A stretch of 64,000 nt of DNA from Ephydatia muelleri. Lineage: Eukaryota; Porifera; Demospongiae; Spongillida; Spongillidae. Position 1 is the stretch's first letter. Each line of letters opens with the position of its first letter. The notes beneath the pieces are model-generated. The model searched no databases. It was given only the letters and a program-made list of their open reading frames with translations, and was not told the origin of the DNA. The stretch lies in contig JABACO010000082.1 in NCBI GenBank assembly GCA_013339895.1, forward strand, positions 62,001 to 126,000, in the 5' to 3' direction. The translations under genes were made by a program, and so were the position numbers. Shown here piece by piece: positions 49,643-60,489 of this stretch.

Positions 49643-50776
49643 ACCTATGCTCAAAATGGTGCACTAACAAGTAGAAATGTTGTTCACTACCTTGATTAGG
49701 ATCCATATTTTTAACAACTAAGATGGTTTTTAGACGATGGACCAGAGGAGAATCAGCTGCTTGCTTCATTATTGGTGCGGACATCATTACTGAGCATGCG
49801 CAAAATCGCCTGGACAAGTTACAAAATTGATAGGAAATGTCCGATGTCTGTTATCCGCTACACTGGTATGGACAGACCAGTTTCTTATTACGGGCAGGTT
49901 CCAGCTTCCAGTCCATGTAATAATAAGTAGTCCTTGATCAAAAAGGAAAAGATGCACATCATTTATTCAACTGTACATATATCTACATATTGGATATAAA
50001 ATCAATGAAGGACAATCATTAGGTACTGGACTCCTCTACCAGATTTGAAGTGATTTGAATATTCCTGCAGAAAAGTAGATTTCAATCCCCATGAAGTTGA
50101 AATACTAGTTCAAAACCTCAAGTTTCTTTAACCCTTGAAATGCGGTGGACGACTTTAGTTGCCAAACAATTGCGTAGTGCAAATGGTGACTTCAGTTGAA
50201 AAGCAGGATTAGCTAACAAAAAACACACGTGGTAATTATAGCTGCCACGATAGTTACAGATTGAAATGTGATGTTAACTTCGTTGTCGCCCATCTTCGAA
50301 ATGGGAAGCGCTACGGAAAGCTCCGTTTCAAGCCTCCGAATCCGTGCTACAAAAAACCTACAAAGTGATGTCAGTGTTATTGCCACGTTGAAAGCGGGAT
50401 GATTAGCTGCATAGTACCCAAGTACACTACTCAAGAATACAAAAATGCAGGAAATACGCTCACTGCTATGGAATAACTCCGGATGTACGCTTGCCCGTGT
50501 CATACAATGCAAATTTGATGATTGAAGGTTTGTTACAATGGTGCAGATGGACTTTAAACATGCCAATCAACTTGAAATAAGCATTGGTAACCTACATTGC
50601 TAAGTGAGGCAACATCAGACGTGTCGCTCTAGAAACCAAGGCAATTCACACAGTTATAATTTCAAAAAACATTGGCAATTAAATTAGTTATGAATAATTA
50701 AATGTCATAGTTGAAGTGTTAACCATATCCATATAGAAGAAATATTGTATTATAAAGTCTATAGCATTTGGGACAT

Positions 50777-50984
50777 GCCCCACGGTTAAAATGTTTTAAA
50801 AATGCATCGCGTTTGAATCGCTATACCTTCCAAACGGATAACGCTATCGACTTCCTATTTTCAACACTTCATACTACACCATTTCACTATGAAGTGATGA
50901 AAATAGGAAGTCGATAGCATTATCCGTTGGGAAGTTATAGCGATTCAAACGCGATGCATTTTTATAACATTTTAACCGTGGGGC
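50777..50984. mobile_element. 208-bp hairpin MITE
   Basis: GCCCCACGGTTAAAATGTTT at the left pairs with ATTTTAACCGTGGGGC at the right, and pairing (GCATCGCGTTTGAATCGCTA and on) continues nearly to a loop around 50880. No coding content. Confidence 0.85.
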
Positions 50985-51528
50985 AATTTTCGCGGAAACT
51001 GTCCCATTTACTATTTAGATGTTATAGTGATTCTAAGATACAAGGTGTTCCATGGAAAATTGCTTATATATTATAATACTATTTTCAGCACTCTGTACTA
51101 CACCATTTCTCTATGGTAAAATATCTTGCTCTAGCTCCATGCGAGCTAGCATGTTCTTGCTCTATTTAATTATTTCAATCCTTTAGTTTTACGCATATCG
51201 TTGAACAACATATTTCCTGGTTGAGTCATTTGAATTACTTAGTAATTTATTCAACATTAAAAGTAATATAATCACTATTGTGAATCAATGGGGTCACTAA
51301 ATGAATGATGTCACTCAACTAACGATGGATTGATTGAGGGAGTGGCGGCAGGGCATGGGTGAGGGAGTCAGTGTATGAGTAAGTCCAGTATGTTTTGTCA
51401 AGTAAGCTATAGCCCTTGGCAAATGGATCTGACTTTTATTTTTTTAAGTTCGAATTTGATGGATTTTAGTTGCCAGAAGGTGTCACGATTTTACTTTCAT
51501 TTTAATAAATGTATCCATCCAATTTTAG

Positions 51529-53835
51529 GTGCCTGATTGCTGCTGGTGCACATACTGTTGCTGATTTAGTTGCTGAAGGGCTAGTTATGTTAGCTGCTGC
51601 TAACGATGCTGAAAATGCTACAATCCATGTTGCTGTGATGAGAACTGGAGATAGAGGGAGACCAAAATTTTTACTTAATACCAGTCAGCTTGCCGATATG
51701 TTGCAATTGCATTTTAAGGTTCCACATATTGCAAGGCTCTTTGGTGTTTCAGTGCGCACAATCAGACGTAGGATGAAAGATGCTGGGTTGTATGTTTCAG
51801 ATTTGTATTGTACATTATCAGATGCACAGCTTGATGAAGTTGTAAGGAATGTATTTCAACAATTTCCAAACTCTGGATATCGTATGATGGCAGGCCACTT
51901 GCGGCATCTTAATATTCATGTGCAGCAACTGAGAATCAGGGATAGCCTTCACCGCATTTCACCCGCCAGTCTTGCTGTCAGGTGGAATGAAACAATGTTA
52001 GGCGTGTTTATTCTGTCCGTTCCCCACTTGCTTTGTGGCATATTGATGGTAACCATAAATTAATAAGGTATTATTGTGATTGAATTGATTTAAAATGTTT
52101 TAACATGTATTGTCGTTTGGTATCTATTAACCTAGAGGCATGAATAATTCTTATTGATCAGTTTGAAGAACATTTTCTGATCACTGCTCTGAAGAAACAT
52201 TGTTAAATTTATTTTACAACCTTACAGTTCCTAGATGTATGTACATGTACATATGGGTTTTCAGTACTGGTTTTTATATTAATCCCACTTTCTGCATTTC
52301 TGAAGGTGCTTTGCGCTTTGCAGTAATTAAAGAAGAGAATTATACAATATAAATGTTCTGGAACGCTAGCTGATCATTCTGATTTAGGTTGCTCTAGATT
52401 ATCAATGCTTCATCAAAAATTGAGATAAAAGGAGTCTTTAGAAGCGAGTTCAGTAAACGTTATTCAAACTGAAGTTGTTTACCTAATTATCGTTTAATAA
52501 CTATGTACAGTAAATATATATACACAAAACTAATCTCAATTTGTTTTTATACCTATGAAATGCATACATATAGGTGGTGATTGGTTATTCATGGTGGCAT
52601 TGATGGATATAGCCGAATACCTGTTTTTCTCAGTTGCAGTTCCAACAATGAGTCACAGACAGTGCTGAACCTGTTCATTAGTACTATAGAACATAATGGG
52701 TTACCACGACGTGTTCGATCAGACCAGGGCAGAGAGAATACTGCTGTTGCTTGGTTCATGTTGACCCATCCTCAGTGAGGACCAAATAGGGGGGTCAATG
52801 CTAGTTGGCAAAAGTGTTCACAACCAACGTATAGAACGGTTGTGGAGAGATGTTTATGTTGGTGTAATAAAATTCTATCATGACCTTTTCTTGTACATGG
52901 AGGCAATAGGTGTGTTGGATCCAGATGATGAGACTCACCTCTTCTGCCTCCATTTTGTTTATATTCCACGCATCAATAACCATCTTGAACAGTGGACAGG
53001 GGCATGGATAAACCACTCTATTCGTACAGCAGACAACTTAAGCCCTCTGCAGCTGTGGATGGAAGGGATTTTACAGGCAAATGAAGATGTCAGCAATGTT
53101 GATGAGGTAATGCTCTAATAGCTGTTTAAGAGGTAATAAAAGTTGCATTGTTCAGCTGGTGCTTGCTCATAATACAGAAGCTGTCAAGTAATACAGACAT
53201 AATGTATAATGTGTACAAAACAATTTGCCTGTCAAGCAGTGAGAGCTATTTGTTCAGTATTTAACATTCCAATAAAACTAAGTTTATCTTGGTATTTCCA
53301 CATTCCAATAAAATTACATTCTAGTGCTCAGTAAACACCTATGCATCAGCCTCACTTTTTTAGCACCCCTAATGACATACGCCGTAGCCACCTCACCATA
53401 TGTATGCTAATTGGATGGTAGGAAAGCAGCCCTAGCAATATGTGAGGGCAATGTCCCAATACACTTGACATTCATTCAATATTCATTTCTACTTTGTGAT
53501 TATACATGTATTTATTTTTTAATACATTTGAAACTTATTGACATTTATATATCGTATGGTGTTTCTATATTTATGTATTGTATATTAAGATATTCTCTAA
53601 CCTACCATTCATTTTTTAATGGTGCACAAATGTTGTCTTTCAGTTATATGGCATAGATTATGAAGGTCCTCTGCCAGAGGTGAAGGAAGATGGAGATGTC
53701 AGTGTACCGACGATTTCAACAAGCATTACAGAGGATGAATTTGAAGACCTGTGTTTAATGATAGACCCAATGGCTACGAGTCATAATTATGGAATTGACA
53801 TTTATTTAGAAGTTCTGCACTATGTTTCCCAGTGA
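51529..53835 (+). pseudogene. IS3-like integrase-core gene, decayed
   Basis: Three exons by GT-AG reading: 51529-52067, 52574-53106 and 53644-53835. Exon one has a helix-turn-helix (HIARLFGVSVRTIRRRMKDA) and a second one like the HTH_21 of bacterial IS3 (NSGYRMMAGHLRHLNIHVQQ). It ends in LWHIDGNHKLIR with the first catalytic Asp of an rve-type core. Exon two has VIHGGIDGYSRIPVFLSCSS, RVRSDQGREN with the second Asp, and HNQRIERLWRDVYVG with the Glu-bearing region. Exon three is an acidic C-terminus ending in LYLEVLHYVSQ. Proteins of this integrase-core type are common in invertebrates and fish; whether this is a DNA transposon gene (IS3EU-like) or a host copy is open. A few breaks are present. 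Confidence 0.75.
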
Positions 53836-54686
53836 CTGTACTCCGTCATTTTAAATTTTATGATAGGTTTAGAATGCTTGATTTGGACACAAAGTTACTG
53901 TCAGTTGTTTAGATTACAAGTAGTTCTGAGATAACGTCATGCAAACTAAATTAACCGTGATGAAAATATATTCCGTCAGAAATAATTTCACCGTTAAGAG
54001 GTACAACTTCACCCTCACGAGTTCCGCGAGGTACGTCATGAAAAATTTCACCCTCACGAGTTCCGCGAGGTACCTCATAAAAAATTTCACCCTCACGAGT
54101 TCCGCGAGGTACCTCATAAAAAATTTCACCCTCACGAGTTCCGCGAGGTACCTCATAAAAAATTTCACCCTCACGAGTTCCGCGAGGTACCTCATAAAAA
54201 ATTTCACCCTCACGAGTTCCGCGAGGTACCTCATAAAAAATTTCACCCTCACAAGTTCCGCGAGGTAATTTTGGCACGATTAACGAGGTATGTCACGAAA
54301 AATTTCCCCCTCATAAAAAATTTCAATTTTTGGCACGGATTCTGCACCATAGATTCCACACCATAGTTGCTGGCCGTGACCGTGACCGTCAGGGGTCTAA
54401 TCCGGTCAGCCGGCCGTCCGGGACTTGTTCCAATTAGCCAGCCGCGGCAACACTGGTTCTCATTATCTGGTTACATGCATGTATGATTCTGTTCTTGCCT
54501 TTTTTAGTTTACAGACATGTATAACAATCCACACGGAAGTGCATGTATGTACCGGGATCGGCTGACCGGGCATGCCGGTGATAGAAAACTTACATGCCCG
54601 CGCGTTTTTTTTGCACGAGGGTTACGCCCATAATTATATTTTATAATTGGCCGCACCAACTTTGGATCGAGTGCGCCGGGCCTGAA
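53836..54686. other. Junction region before duplication copy 2, with a minisatellite
   Basis: Apart from the 39-bp array there is a short GC-rich stretch (54360-54450) and no gene. Confidence 0.5.
54008..54280. repeat. 39-bp minisatellite, seven copies
   Basis: Unit starts at 54008, 54047, 54086, 54125, 54164, 54203 and 54242 (TTCACCCTCACGAGTTCCGC and 19 more bases). Since 39 is divisible by three, frames stay open on both strands (13-residue units such as LTSSARYLIKNFT). This explains the 100-codon open frames here. Confidence 0.95.
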
Positions 54687-54760
54687 TAAAGAAGTGTACG
54701 TAACAGCCATGGTATTGCCATGGGCATGGCATCACGTCCTCACGTGAGGAGGATTATACC

Positions 54761-56575
54761 ATGGCAAAGTTAACTAAGTTTGTCGCATTGAGCCTAACGG
54801 TAGCACTTTTCATCTTCATATTGTACCATAGATAGTATAGTAAGGGGATTGGAAACGAGTCTAATCAACACCAATTGACACCTCCACTCCTCGTTACAGC
54901 ACTTATAAGAATTCCGTACTAGTAACTATGCTTCAAGATGGATGACTTGGGAGCCACAGCTGGAAGAAATTCTGAAATGATGGTTCGTATCAAAAAAAAA
55001 GTAGCCGAGTACATACAAATAGGACTAACCAACAGCAAAACACGACAAACTGATCAATACGCACAACTGCCCGCGCACAGAAGGTACACAAGTTAATGGA
55101 CTCCATCCCCACTCCAGGCGTATTTTGTGCGTGACATGTATCAAAAAATGACGAAAAAAGTAGCCAAGTACATACAAATAGGACTAACCAACAACAAAAC
55201 ACGACAAACTGATCAATACGCACAACTGCCCGCGCACAGAAGGTACACAAGTTAATGGACTCCATCCCCACTCCAGGCGTATTTTGTGCGTGGCATGTAT
55301 CAAAAAATGACGAAAAAGTAGCCAAGTACATACAAATAGGACTAACCAACAACAAAACACGACGAACTGATCAATACGCACAACAGCCCGCGCACAGAAG
55401 GTACACAAGTGCGATGCGTCCTGAAAAAAACTTTTTTTCCTAATTTTCGAAGTTGCCCGTCATATTTTTCCAACCTAAAACGCTTACAGATATTCTCCTA
55501 CGTATGTGAAGCGCTTCAGAGCAGATAAAAAGAACCAAGACCAACCGAACTGAAGATATGAACGATTTTCGAACCTCTCAGTAGGTGTTAACGATGTAAC
55601 GCGGAGTGCCCACAGCCAGTGATGCGCTCACGTGACTCGTTTCCAATCCCCTTACTATACTATCTATGATTGTACGCTGCCGTGCCGTTTATATATAACG
55701 ATGGTGATGCCTCGTCGGGTTCTGAAGAGTTCCCTCTGCCTAGTATTCTTTATCTCATGCAAGCAGAGCAGTGCCTTCCAAGCTATTATCAGTCAAGTGA
55801 CGTCCTGGGCAACGGAGGTTTTGGGTTTGAGGTCATCGTTCTCTCATACAAGGAGGCATGCCTGGACTCATCTTTGCCTCACGTGCAGTATCTCCTGGAC
55901 AAAAGTACCACTTGGACCACGGGAAGGAACGTTCTGTTCGAAGCCGCGATAAACAGAAACAAGACTTATCTCTACTACGTGTTTATGGACGACGACATTA
56001 CTCTCGGAGATACGAGTCATGCAAACCCTTGGAGAAAATACGAGAGTTTCTTGCGTACCGTTCAACCAGCAATAAGCTGTGTCGATCCCGAAATGGTTAA
56101 AATGATTCGCAGATTTCACGTGGACCATCATTGCTCTGGTGAGGGGAATGGCTCCGTCGGAACTGTGTGGTTTGATGCCATCTTCAATGCCTTCCACTAC
56201 AAAGCAATCCGCCATATTCTCCCTTACGACCCCACGTTTGACCAGCAGACGTGGTGGGCCAGTCAAATGTCAGTCATCATTCGAAGCGAGATCTTGTTCA
56301 GAGGACAAATAGCAATCTACACGGAAGTGCAAGGGTACAATATGAATCATCGGCCATACCCAAGGAGCTTTAATTTCACCCTGCAAATGATACATCATAT
56401 GACTGAAGGCCTGGACAGAGTTGTCCCTGCAGACCGCGCTGAGTGTGCCAATGCCATCATTCAGCAGTGGAGGACGACGTACCACTGGACGCATGGCACG
56501 AACTCGCCCACATTGTGTTTACCTCCTCCCTCTCCTTGTGACGAAATTGCACCTGGTCGATATGCATGTTATTGA
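54761..56575 (+). CDS. Glycosyltransferase-like protein, copy 2 (first part interrupted by a DNA element)
   Basis: The start (54761, MAKLTKFVALSLTVALFIFI) encodes the membrane anchor, but an 832-bp element sits inside the anchor codons (54837-55668). After it the frame runs without a break from 55670 to 56575 (about 300 residues). Compared with copy 1 the stem has lost two in-frame segments (about 57 and 42 bases), so most of the Ser/Asn-rich linker is gone. The catalytic-type domain is intact: WTTGRNVLFEAAINR, YYVFMDDDITLGD, HVDHHCSGEGNGS, DQQTWWASQMS. If translated from an internal Met it would lack a full anchor and might be cytosolic. Probably non-functional as a Golgi enzyme, but the domain is under no visible decay. 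Confidence 0.7.
54837..55668. mobile_element. 832-bp DNA element with 7-bp target duplication
   Basis: Perfect terminal inverted repeats starting CATAGATAGTATAGTAAGGG (about 30 bp with GATTGGAAACGAGTC following), flanked by ATTGTAC at 54830-54836 and 55669-55675. Copy 1 of the duplication has a single ATTGTAC at 27904-27910 with no insert. Inside are 2.6 copies of a 158-bp tandem unit (55001, 55160, 55318). No transposase is seen, so it is non-autonomous. The CA...TG ends and 7-bp duplication would fit a P-type element or another superfamily; not assigned. Confidence 0.92.
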
Positions 56576-57614
56576 TCCCTTTATACATGCTCTGTATATT
56601 TATGGGTTGATTTATTGCCATGTATTGTCACCTTCTTGATCTTTCAAGGACTATTACATTTTCCCTTATTGTTAGACCATTGTTTCCTTGCTTTTTACAC
56701 CACTATAGCCTATATACCACCAACTTTCTTAGAGTTTTTAGTTACTTGTTTCATGCATTCATACGATTGTCACACAAAGGACATCTGTACCATCGAAGCT
56801 GTGCAAAAGTCTTGTTCCCAGACCTTAAACAAGCATACTCCACAGGCATTATACTGTTTATAGTCTCAGTATAATAGGAGACACCGTCCCGTTCCTCCGT
56901 CGCCTTGGCCACATCCTCTTTCCCGTCCTCATCCTCTGATAAGTTTGCAATCTCCTCACTACCTGGATCATCCTAATAGAAGGATGCTATGGTTGGATCT
57001 GAAACAGAAAAGTAAATATTTGCTCACATGATAATATGCAATACACATTAGCGTATCCTCAGTATGATACCTTACCCTGGCTACAATGTCACTACCTGCT
57101 ATCTTAATTGCATTAATAGCATGTAGAGATTCATCTGCTAATTTTCTATGCATACTCAGTGCCTTATTATAGCAATGCAACTGCACTATTGACTAACATC
57201 AATAACAGCTGCAAACAATGAGTGAGTCTTGCAAAAGGCATCCTAACAACATACTATTCCTAAGAATAGGCTCTCTGAGACCACCTTTATACTCCCTTAG
57301 CATGCTATCCTGGTTCACATGGGAAAAACTACAGAGTAAAGGAGATGAAGGAACAGAATGTGGAACGCACCCCCATTAAGGAACACTAAAGTCACTGTGC
57401 GCATTAAACAAGGAAAGTAGATTGTTCCTTAATAGCTCTACATGCATTCAAATTGTCAGCAGTTATGACCACCAAGTGTATAGCCACAAAATCATGTATC
57501 TGCATATGCATGAATTCTTAAACTCCTATGCCGATACACAAGATGGGCCCACTATAATCGAACATTGGTTATGGCAATAACAAGCAAACGCAAGATAAAA
57601 AGCCACCTTATGTA
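56576..57614. other. 3' flank of copy 2 with decayed minus-strand gene piece
   Basis: Counterpart of 28911-30444 with smaller deletions. The minus-strand pieces (about 57186-57080 and 57000-56770) read LHCYNKALSMHRKLADESLH, then DDPGSEEIANLSEDEDGKED and ATEERDGVSYYTETINS. They contain at least one stop; family unknown. Confidence 0.35.
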
Positions 57615-57915
57615 CAGTCACGGCTCGAAATAAGCACATTAGTGGTAGTTTTAATGCGATTCACTCGGTAACGGTGTACTCAGCAAAACCCTAGCGATCT
57701 AACCTTCCGTTATTTAATGAGTTTCATAGTTTACACGACAGTAAACAGGGTGAGCTCTATGTACATATTGTGGGAAACCATTTAATCAGTGTGTAACACA
57801 CACGCACACGCACAGAGTCTGCATGGAATATTTTAGGAAGCTAGGACATTTTGGAAGTGGAATCCTTCATACTGTAAACAGAGTTGTCGAGCTGCATCCA
57901 GTATATGACAGTCAC

Positions 57916-59622
57916 TTAGTCTGGCACCATATGCATACACCTTTTCCAACAAGGGTAATACTTCACTGAGTACTTGTCCTTTATCCATTGGATCTCTGCA
58001 TCATTACACACCTCACCCTCATCATTACACACCTCACCCTCATCATTACACACCTCACCCTCATCATTACACACCTCACCCTCATCATTACACACCTCAC
58101 CCTCATCATTACACACCTCACCCTCATCATTACACACCTCACCCTCATCATTACACACCTCACCCTCATCATTCTCATCTATCATTCCTACATCTTCTAA
58201 TTGAAACCATTGGAGGAGCATGTAACGAGCATTGTCACTCACTTTCTGTGCTGCTTTAGCAACAACATCAAGACCAACATCACTTGTATAACATGCCAGC
58301 TACACTCAGATTACTTAAAGGCAGATTAAAAAGCTGTTTACACATCTGTGCAATTGTCTCTGACTCAAGTTTTTTTAGAATATTCAACAGCATTGGCAGT
58401 TATCTCAGTGTTGTCAAGAGCAGGGAGGCAACGGGAATGGACAAAGCATGCTGCAATACATGAAGGAGAGATACTACCCCAGGATTGTTTTAACAATGTG
58501 ATGAATGACATCATGAGGGGGACTTCCATATTGAAGGCCAGCACTACCTTGAGGGATGCTTGGCCATGGCCTGCAGATCACCATAGTTGTCAGCTACTTC
58601 AACCAACCTAGACAAAAGTCTATTCCTATATAGCCCAATATGAGTGCAGCAATAATCCCCTGGTCCATTAGCTGAAACACAAATGTAATGTTAGGAGGAA
58701 GCTTGAACACTCTGATTTGTCTTAGAGGGTCTACACAATGCTCATCGTATCCCCCCAAAAAACCATCAAGTATAAGAGCAACAGGATCTTTGGTGAACGG
58801 ACGGATAGTTGGTACAAATACTTTATCCCAACACTTTTGTACAGTTTGCTATCATTCCACGCATTCCGCTGGTTGTAGTATGTCACACTACGAGGATTAT
58901 TCCTGAAATATCGTGGAGCCTTTGCAGCCCCAATGACTACTGGTACAATTTTACAAGTACCCAAAGCATTCGCACACATGACGATCGTAACACGCTCTTT
59001 GGCTTTCATACCACAACCAACTTTACGCACATCAACTGCGATTAGGTAGAGCTCTAAAAAACAAGCCTGCCTCATCCGTATTGAATACGTTGCTATGATG
59101 ATATTCATTGAGTTCGAGCCTAAGTTTCTGCACACTTTCTTCCGCCGCCACTAAATCCACCTCTCCCACTTCCCCGTGAAGACAAAAACTTTTTGTTATG
59201 CTAAAGCGCCACCTCCAACGCGAGAACCAATCATCGAAAATTACGTACACCTTGCTGCTTCGCTACGTATAGAGCACGGGCTTTAATAAGGGCTCTTGAT
59301 ACAGGTAGTGGCTTTCTGCAACCCCGAAGCACTCTAATCGAATGAAACCACTCAAATACCGCCATGTCTATGTTAGGGTGCTTAGCTTTATTTAAAGTGA
59401 ATGAATGGGTATATCACGTCTTGTAATACATTTTAAAACTGCATCACTATACTTACGAATGTTAGTAACTTGTCTTCGACTGATTTGAAACTCTGCCGCA
59501 ACATCAACTGTAAGTTTACCTGCCTTTAGTTCATCCAGCACCTTCTTCTTATCTGATACGCTGAGTGCTGTTCTCGCCTTTTTGATCCCTGCTGGTCGAC
59601 CCATCTTTGATGCTATAGCCAC
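57916..59622 (-). pseudogene. Tigger-like transposase, broken
   Basis: The N-terminus (from 59622) has a psq/CENP-B-type helix-turn-helix: TALSVSDKKKVLDELKAG, VDVAAEFQISRRQVTNIRKY. A CENP-B-like second DNA-binding region with WFSRWRWRFSITKS follows near 59215. The DDE_1 core shows SNVFNTDEAGLFFRALPNRS (first Asp), KAKERVTIVMCANALGTCKI and SPKILLLL, then a frame change where the second Asp is expected (near 58760), and LPPNITF and MDQGIIAA pieces in different frames. The last part (58242-57916) has eight in-frame NDEGEVC heptads. Several frame changes and stops make it inactive. Tigger transposases cut and paste at TA sites in the nucleus. Confidence 0.82.
58000..58168. repeat. 21-bp minisatellite inside the transposase frame, eight copies
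   Basis: ATCATTACACACCTCACCCT plus one base, repeated without interruption. On the minus strand each unit is NDEGEVC in the transposase frame, so the array lengthens the acidic C-terminal part without breaking it. Confidence 0.95.
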
Positions 59623-60489
59623 GTGCGAGTCACGATTTCTAATGAATGAGCAGATTTATTGCATGTGAATTTATAGTGGCACAAAGTACACAGTCTGTCA
59701 TCCACATCTGCAGTAGCCTCACTTTGGAATCATATGTGTGGAACTATGAGGTAAGTGAATAATGTTGTTCATACTGTAAGGGCTCGATGTTTCTATAGCA
59801 CTCCAATCGGCAGAGCAGAAGCCACAGCACAACTGTGCATGGTTATGCTGATTACTTTTAACCTGCACAGCAACGTGTTCATGGCTTTGCCTACACGCAG
59901 TGAAATGAGTCACTATGAAGGGGGGCGTGGTTACACACTATGAAGGGGCCATGGTTACAGACTATGAAGGGGCCATGGTTACACACTATGAAGGGGGCCG
60001 AGTAAGTCCTCGTGACTTATAATCATGCATTTGAATGTCAATGCAGGCGTACAATATACTTTTACAGGTGTTTACAGTGTGTATGGTTCCTACAAATACA
60101 AAAAAGCAGCATTACATGTAGCTTAATCATCCATCTGTATGATGTGCACGCGGACATCATTTTATCGCGCAAATTCCTCAGTGCAATAACTGGTGCTTGG
60201 GTGTTATTGTCTTAATTGTTTTTTTGTGTGCAAATTAAATGGTTTACACACGCATCCCGCCTAGAGCGCAACCCTGTTTACTGTCGTGTAAACTATGAAA
60301 CTCATTAACGGAAGGTTAGATCGCGCATTAAACTACCACTAATGTGCGGAGGTGATAATTTCGAGCCGTGACTGTAAACAGAGATTTGACAGCTGTCATA
60401 ATTTGCTACTGCACCATAATGGCTTCATCAATCAACAGCTTGGGCTGACATATGCCTGCATGTTAAATGTGTGGATGTGTATGTACTAG

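Larger units (their letters stand above)
48735..51528. other. Gene-free stretch with two MITE-like elements
   Basis: It contains the TTAA-flanked MITE at 49418-49642 and the hairpin at 50777-50984. A short imperfect inverted repeat near 49214-49315 shares the words GCCAATTGATGTCT and AGACATCAATTGGC. No credible coding region; small frames have no domains. Confidence 0.5.
57615..60374 (-). mobile_element. Tigger-like (pogo) DNA transposon, 2.76 kb
   Basis: Both ends start CAGTCACGGCTCGAAAT and continue as about 130-bp imperfect terminal inverted repeats (sharing ACATTAGTGGTAGTTT and GATCTAACCTTCCGTTA). TA flanks at 57613-57614 and 60375-60376 are the expected target duplication. The transposase gene lies inside on the minus strand. 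The 59633-60120 part resembles the palindrome at 1-1488. GAAGGGGCCATGGTTACA-type units repeat three to four times near 59918-60000. Confidence 0.92.

Noticed and set aside
53914-54277. 100-codon open frames of 13-residue units
   Set aside because: By-product of a 39-bp tandem repeat whose length is a multiple of three.
57916-58242. CRISPR-like or leucine-repeat gene suggested by regular 21-bp units
   Set aside because: The units lie head to tail with no spacers, inside a transposase frame.
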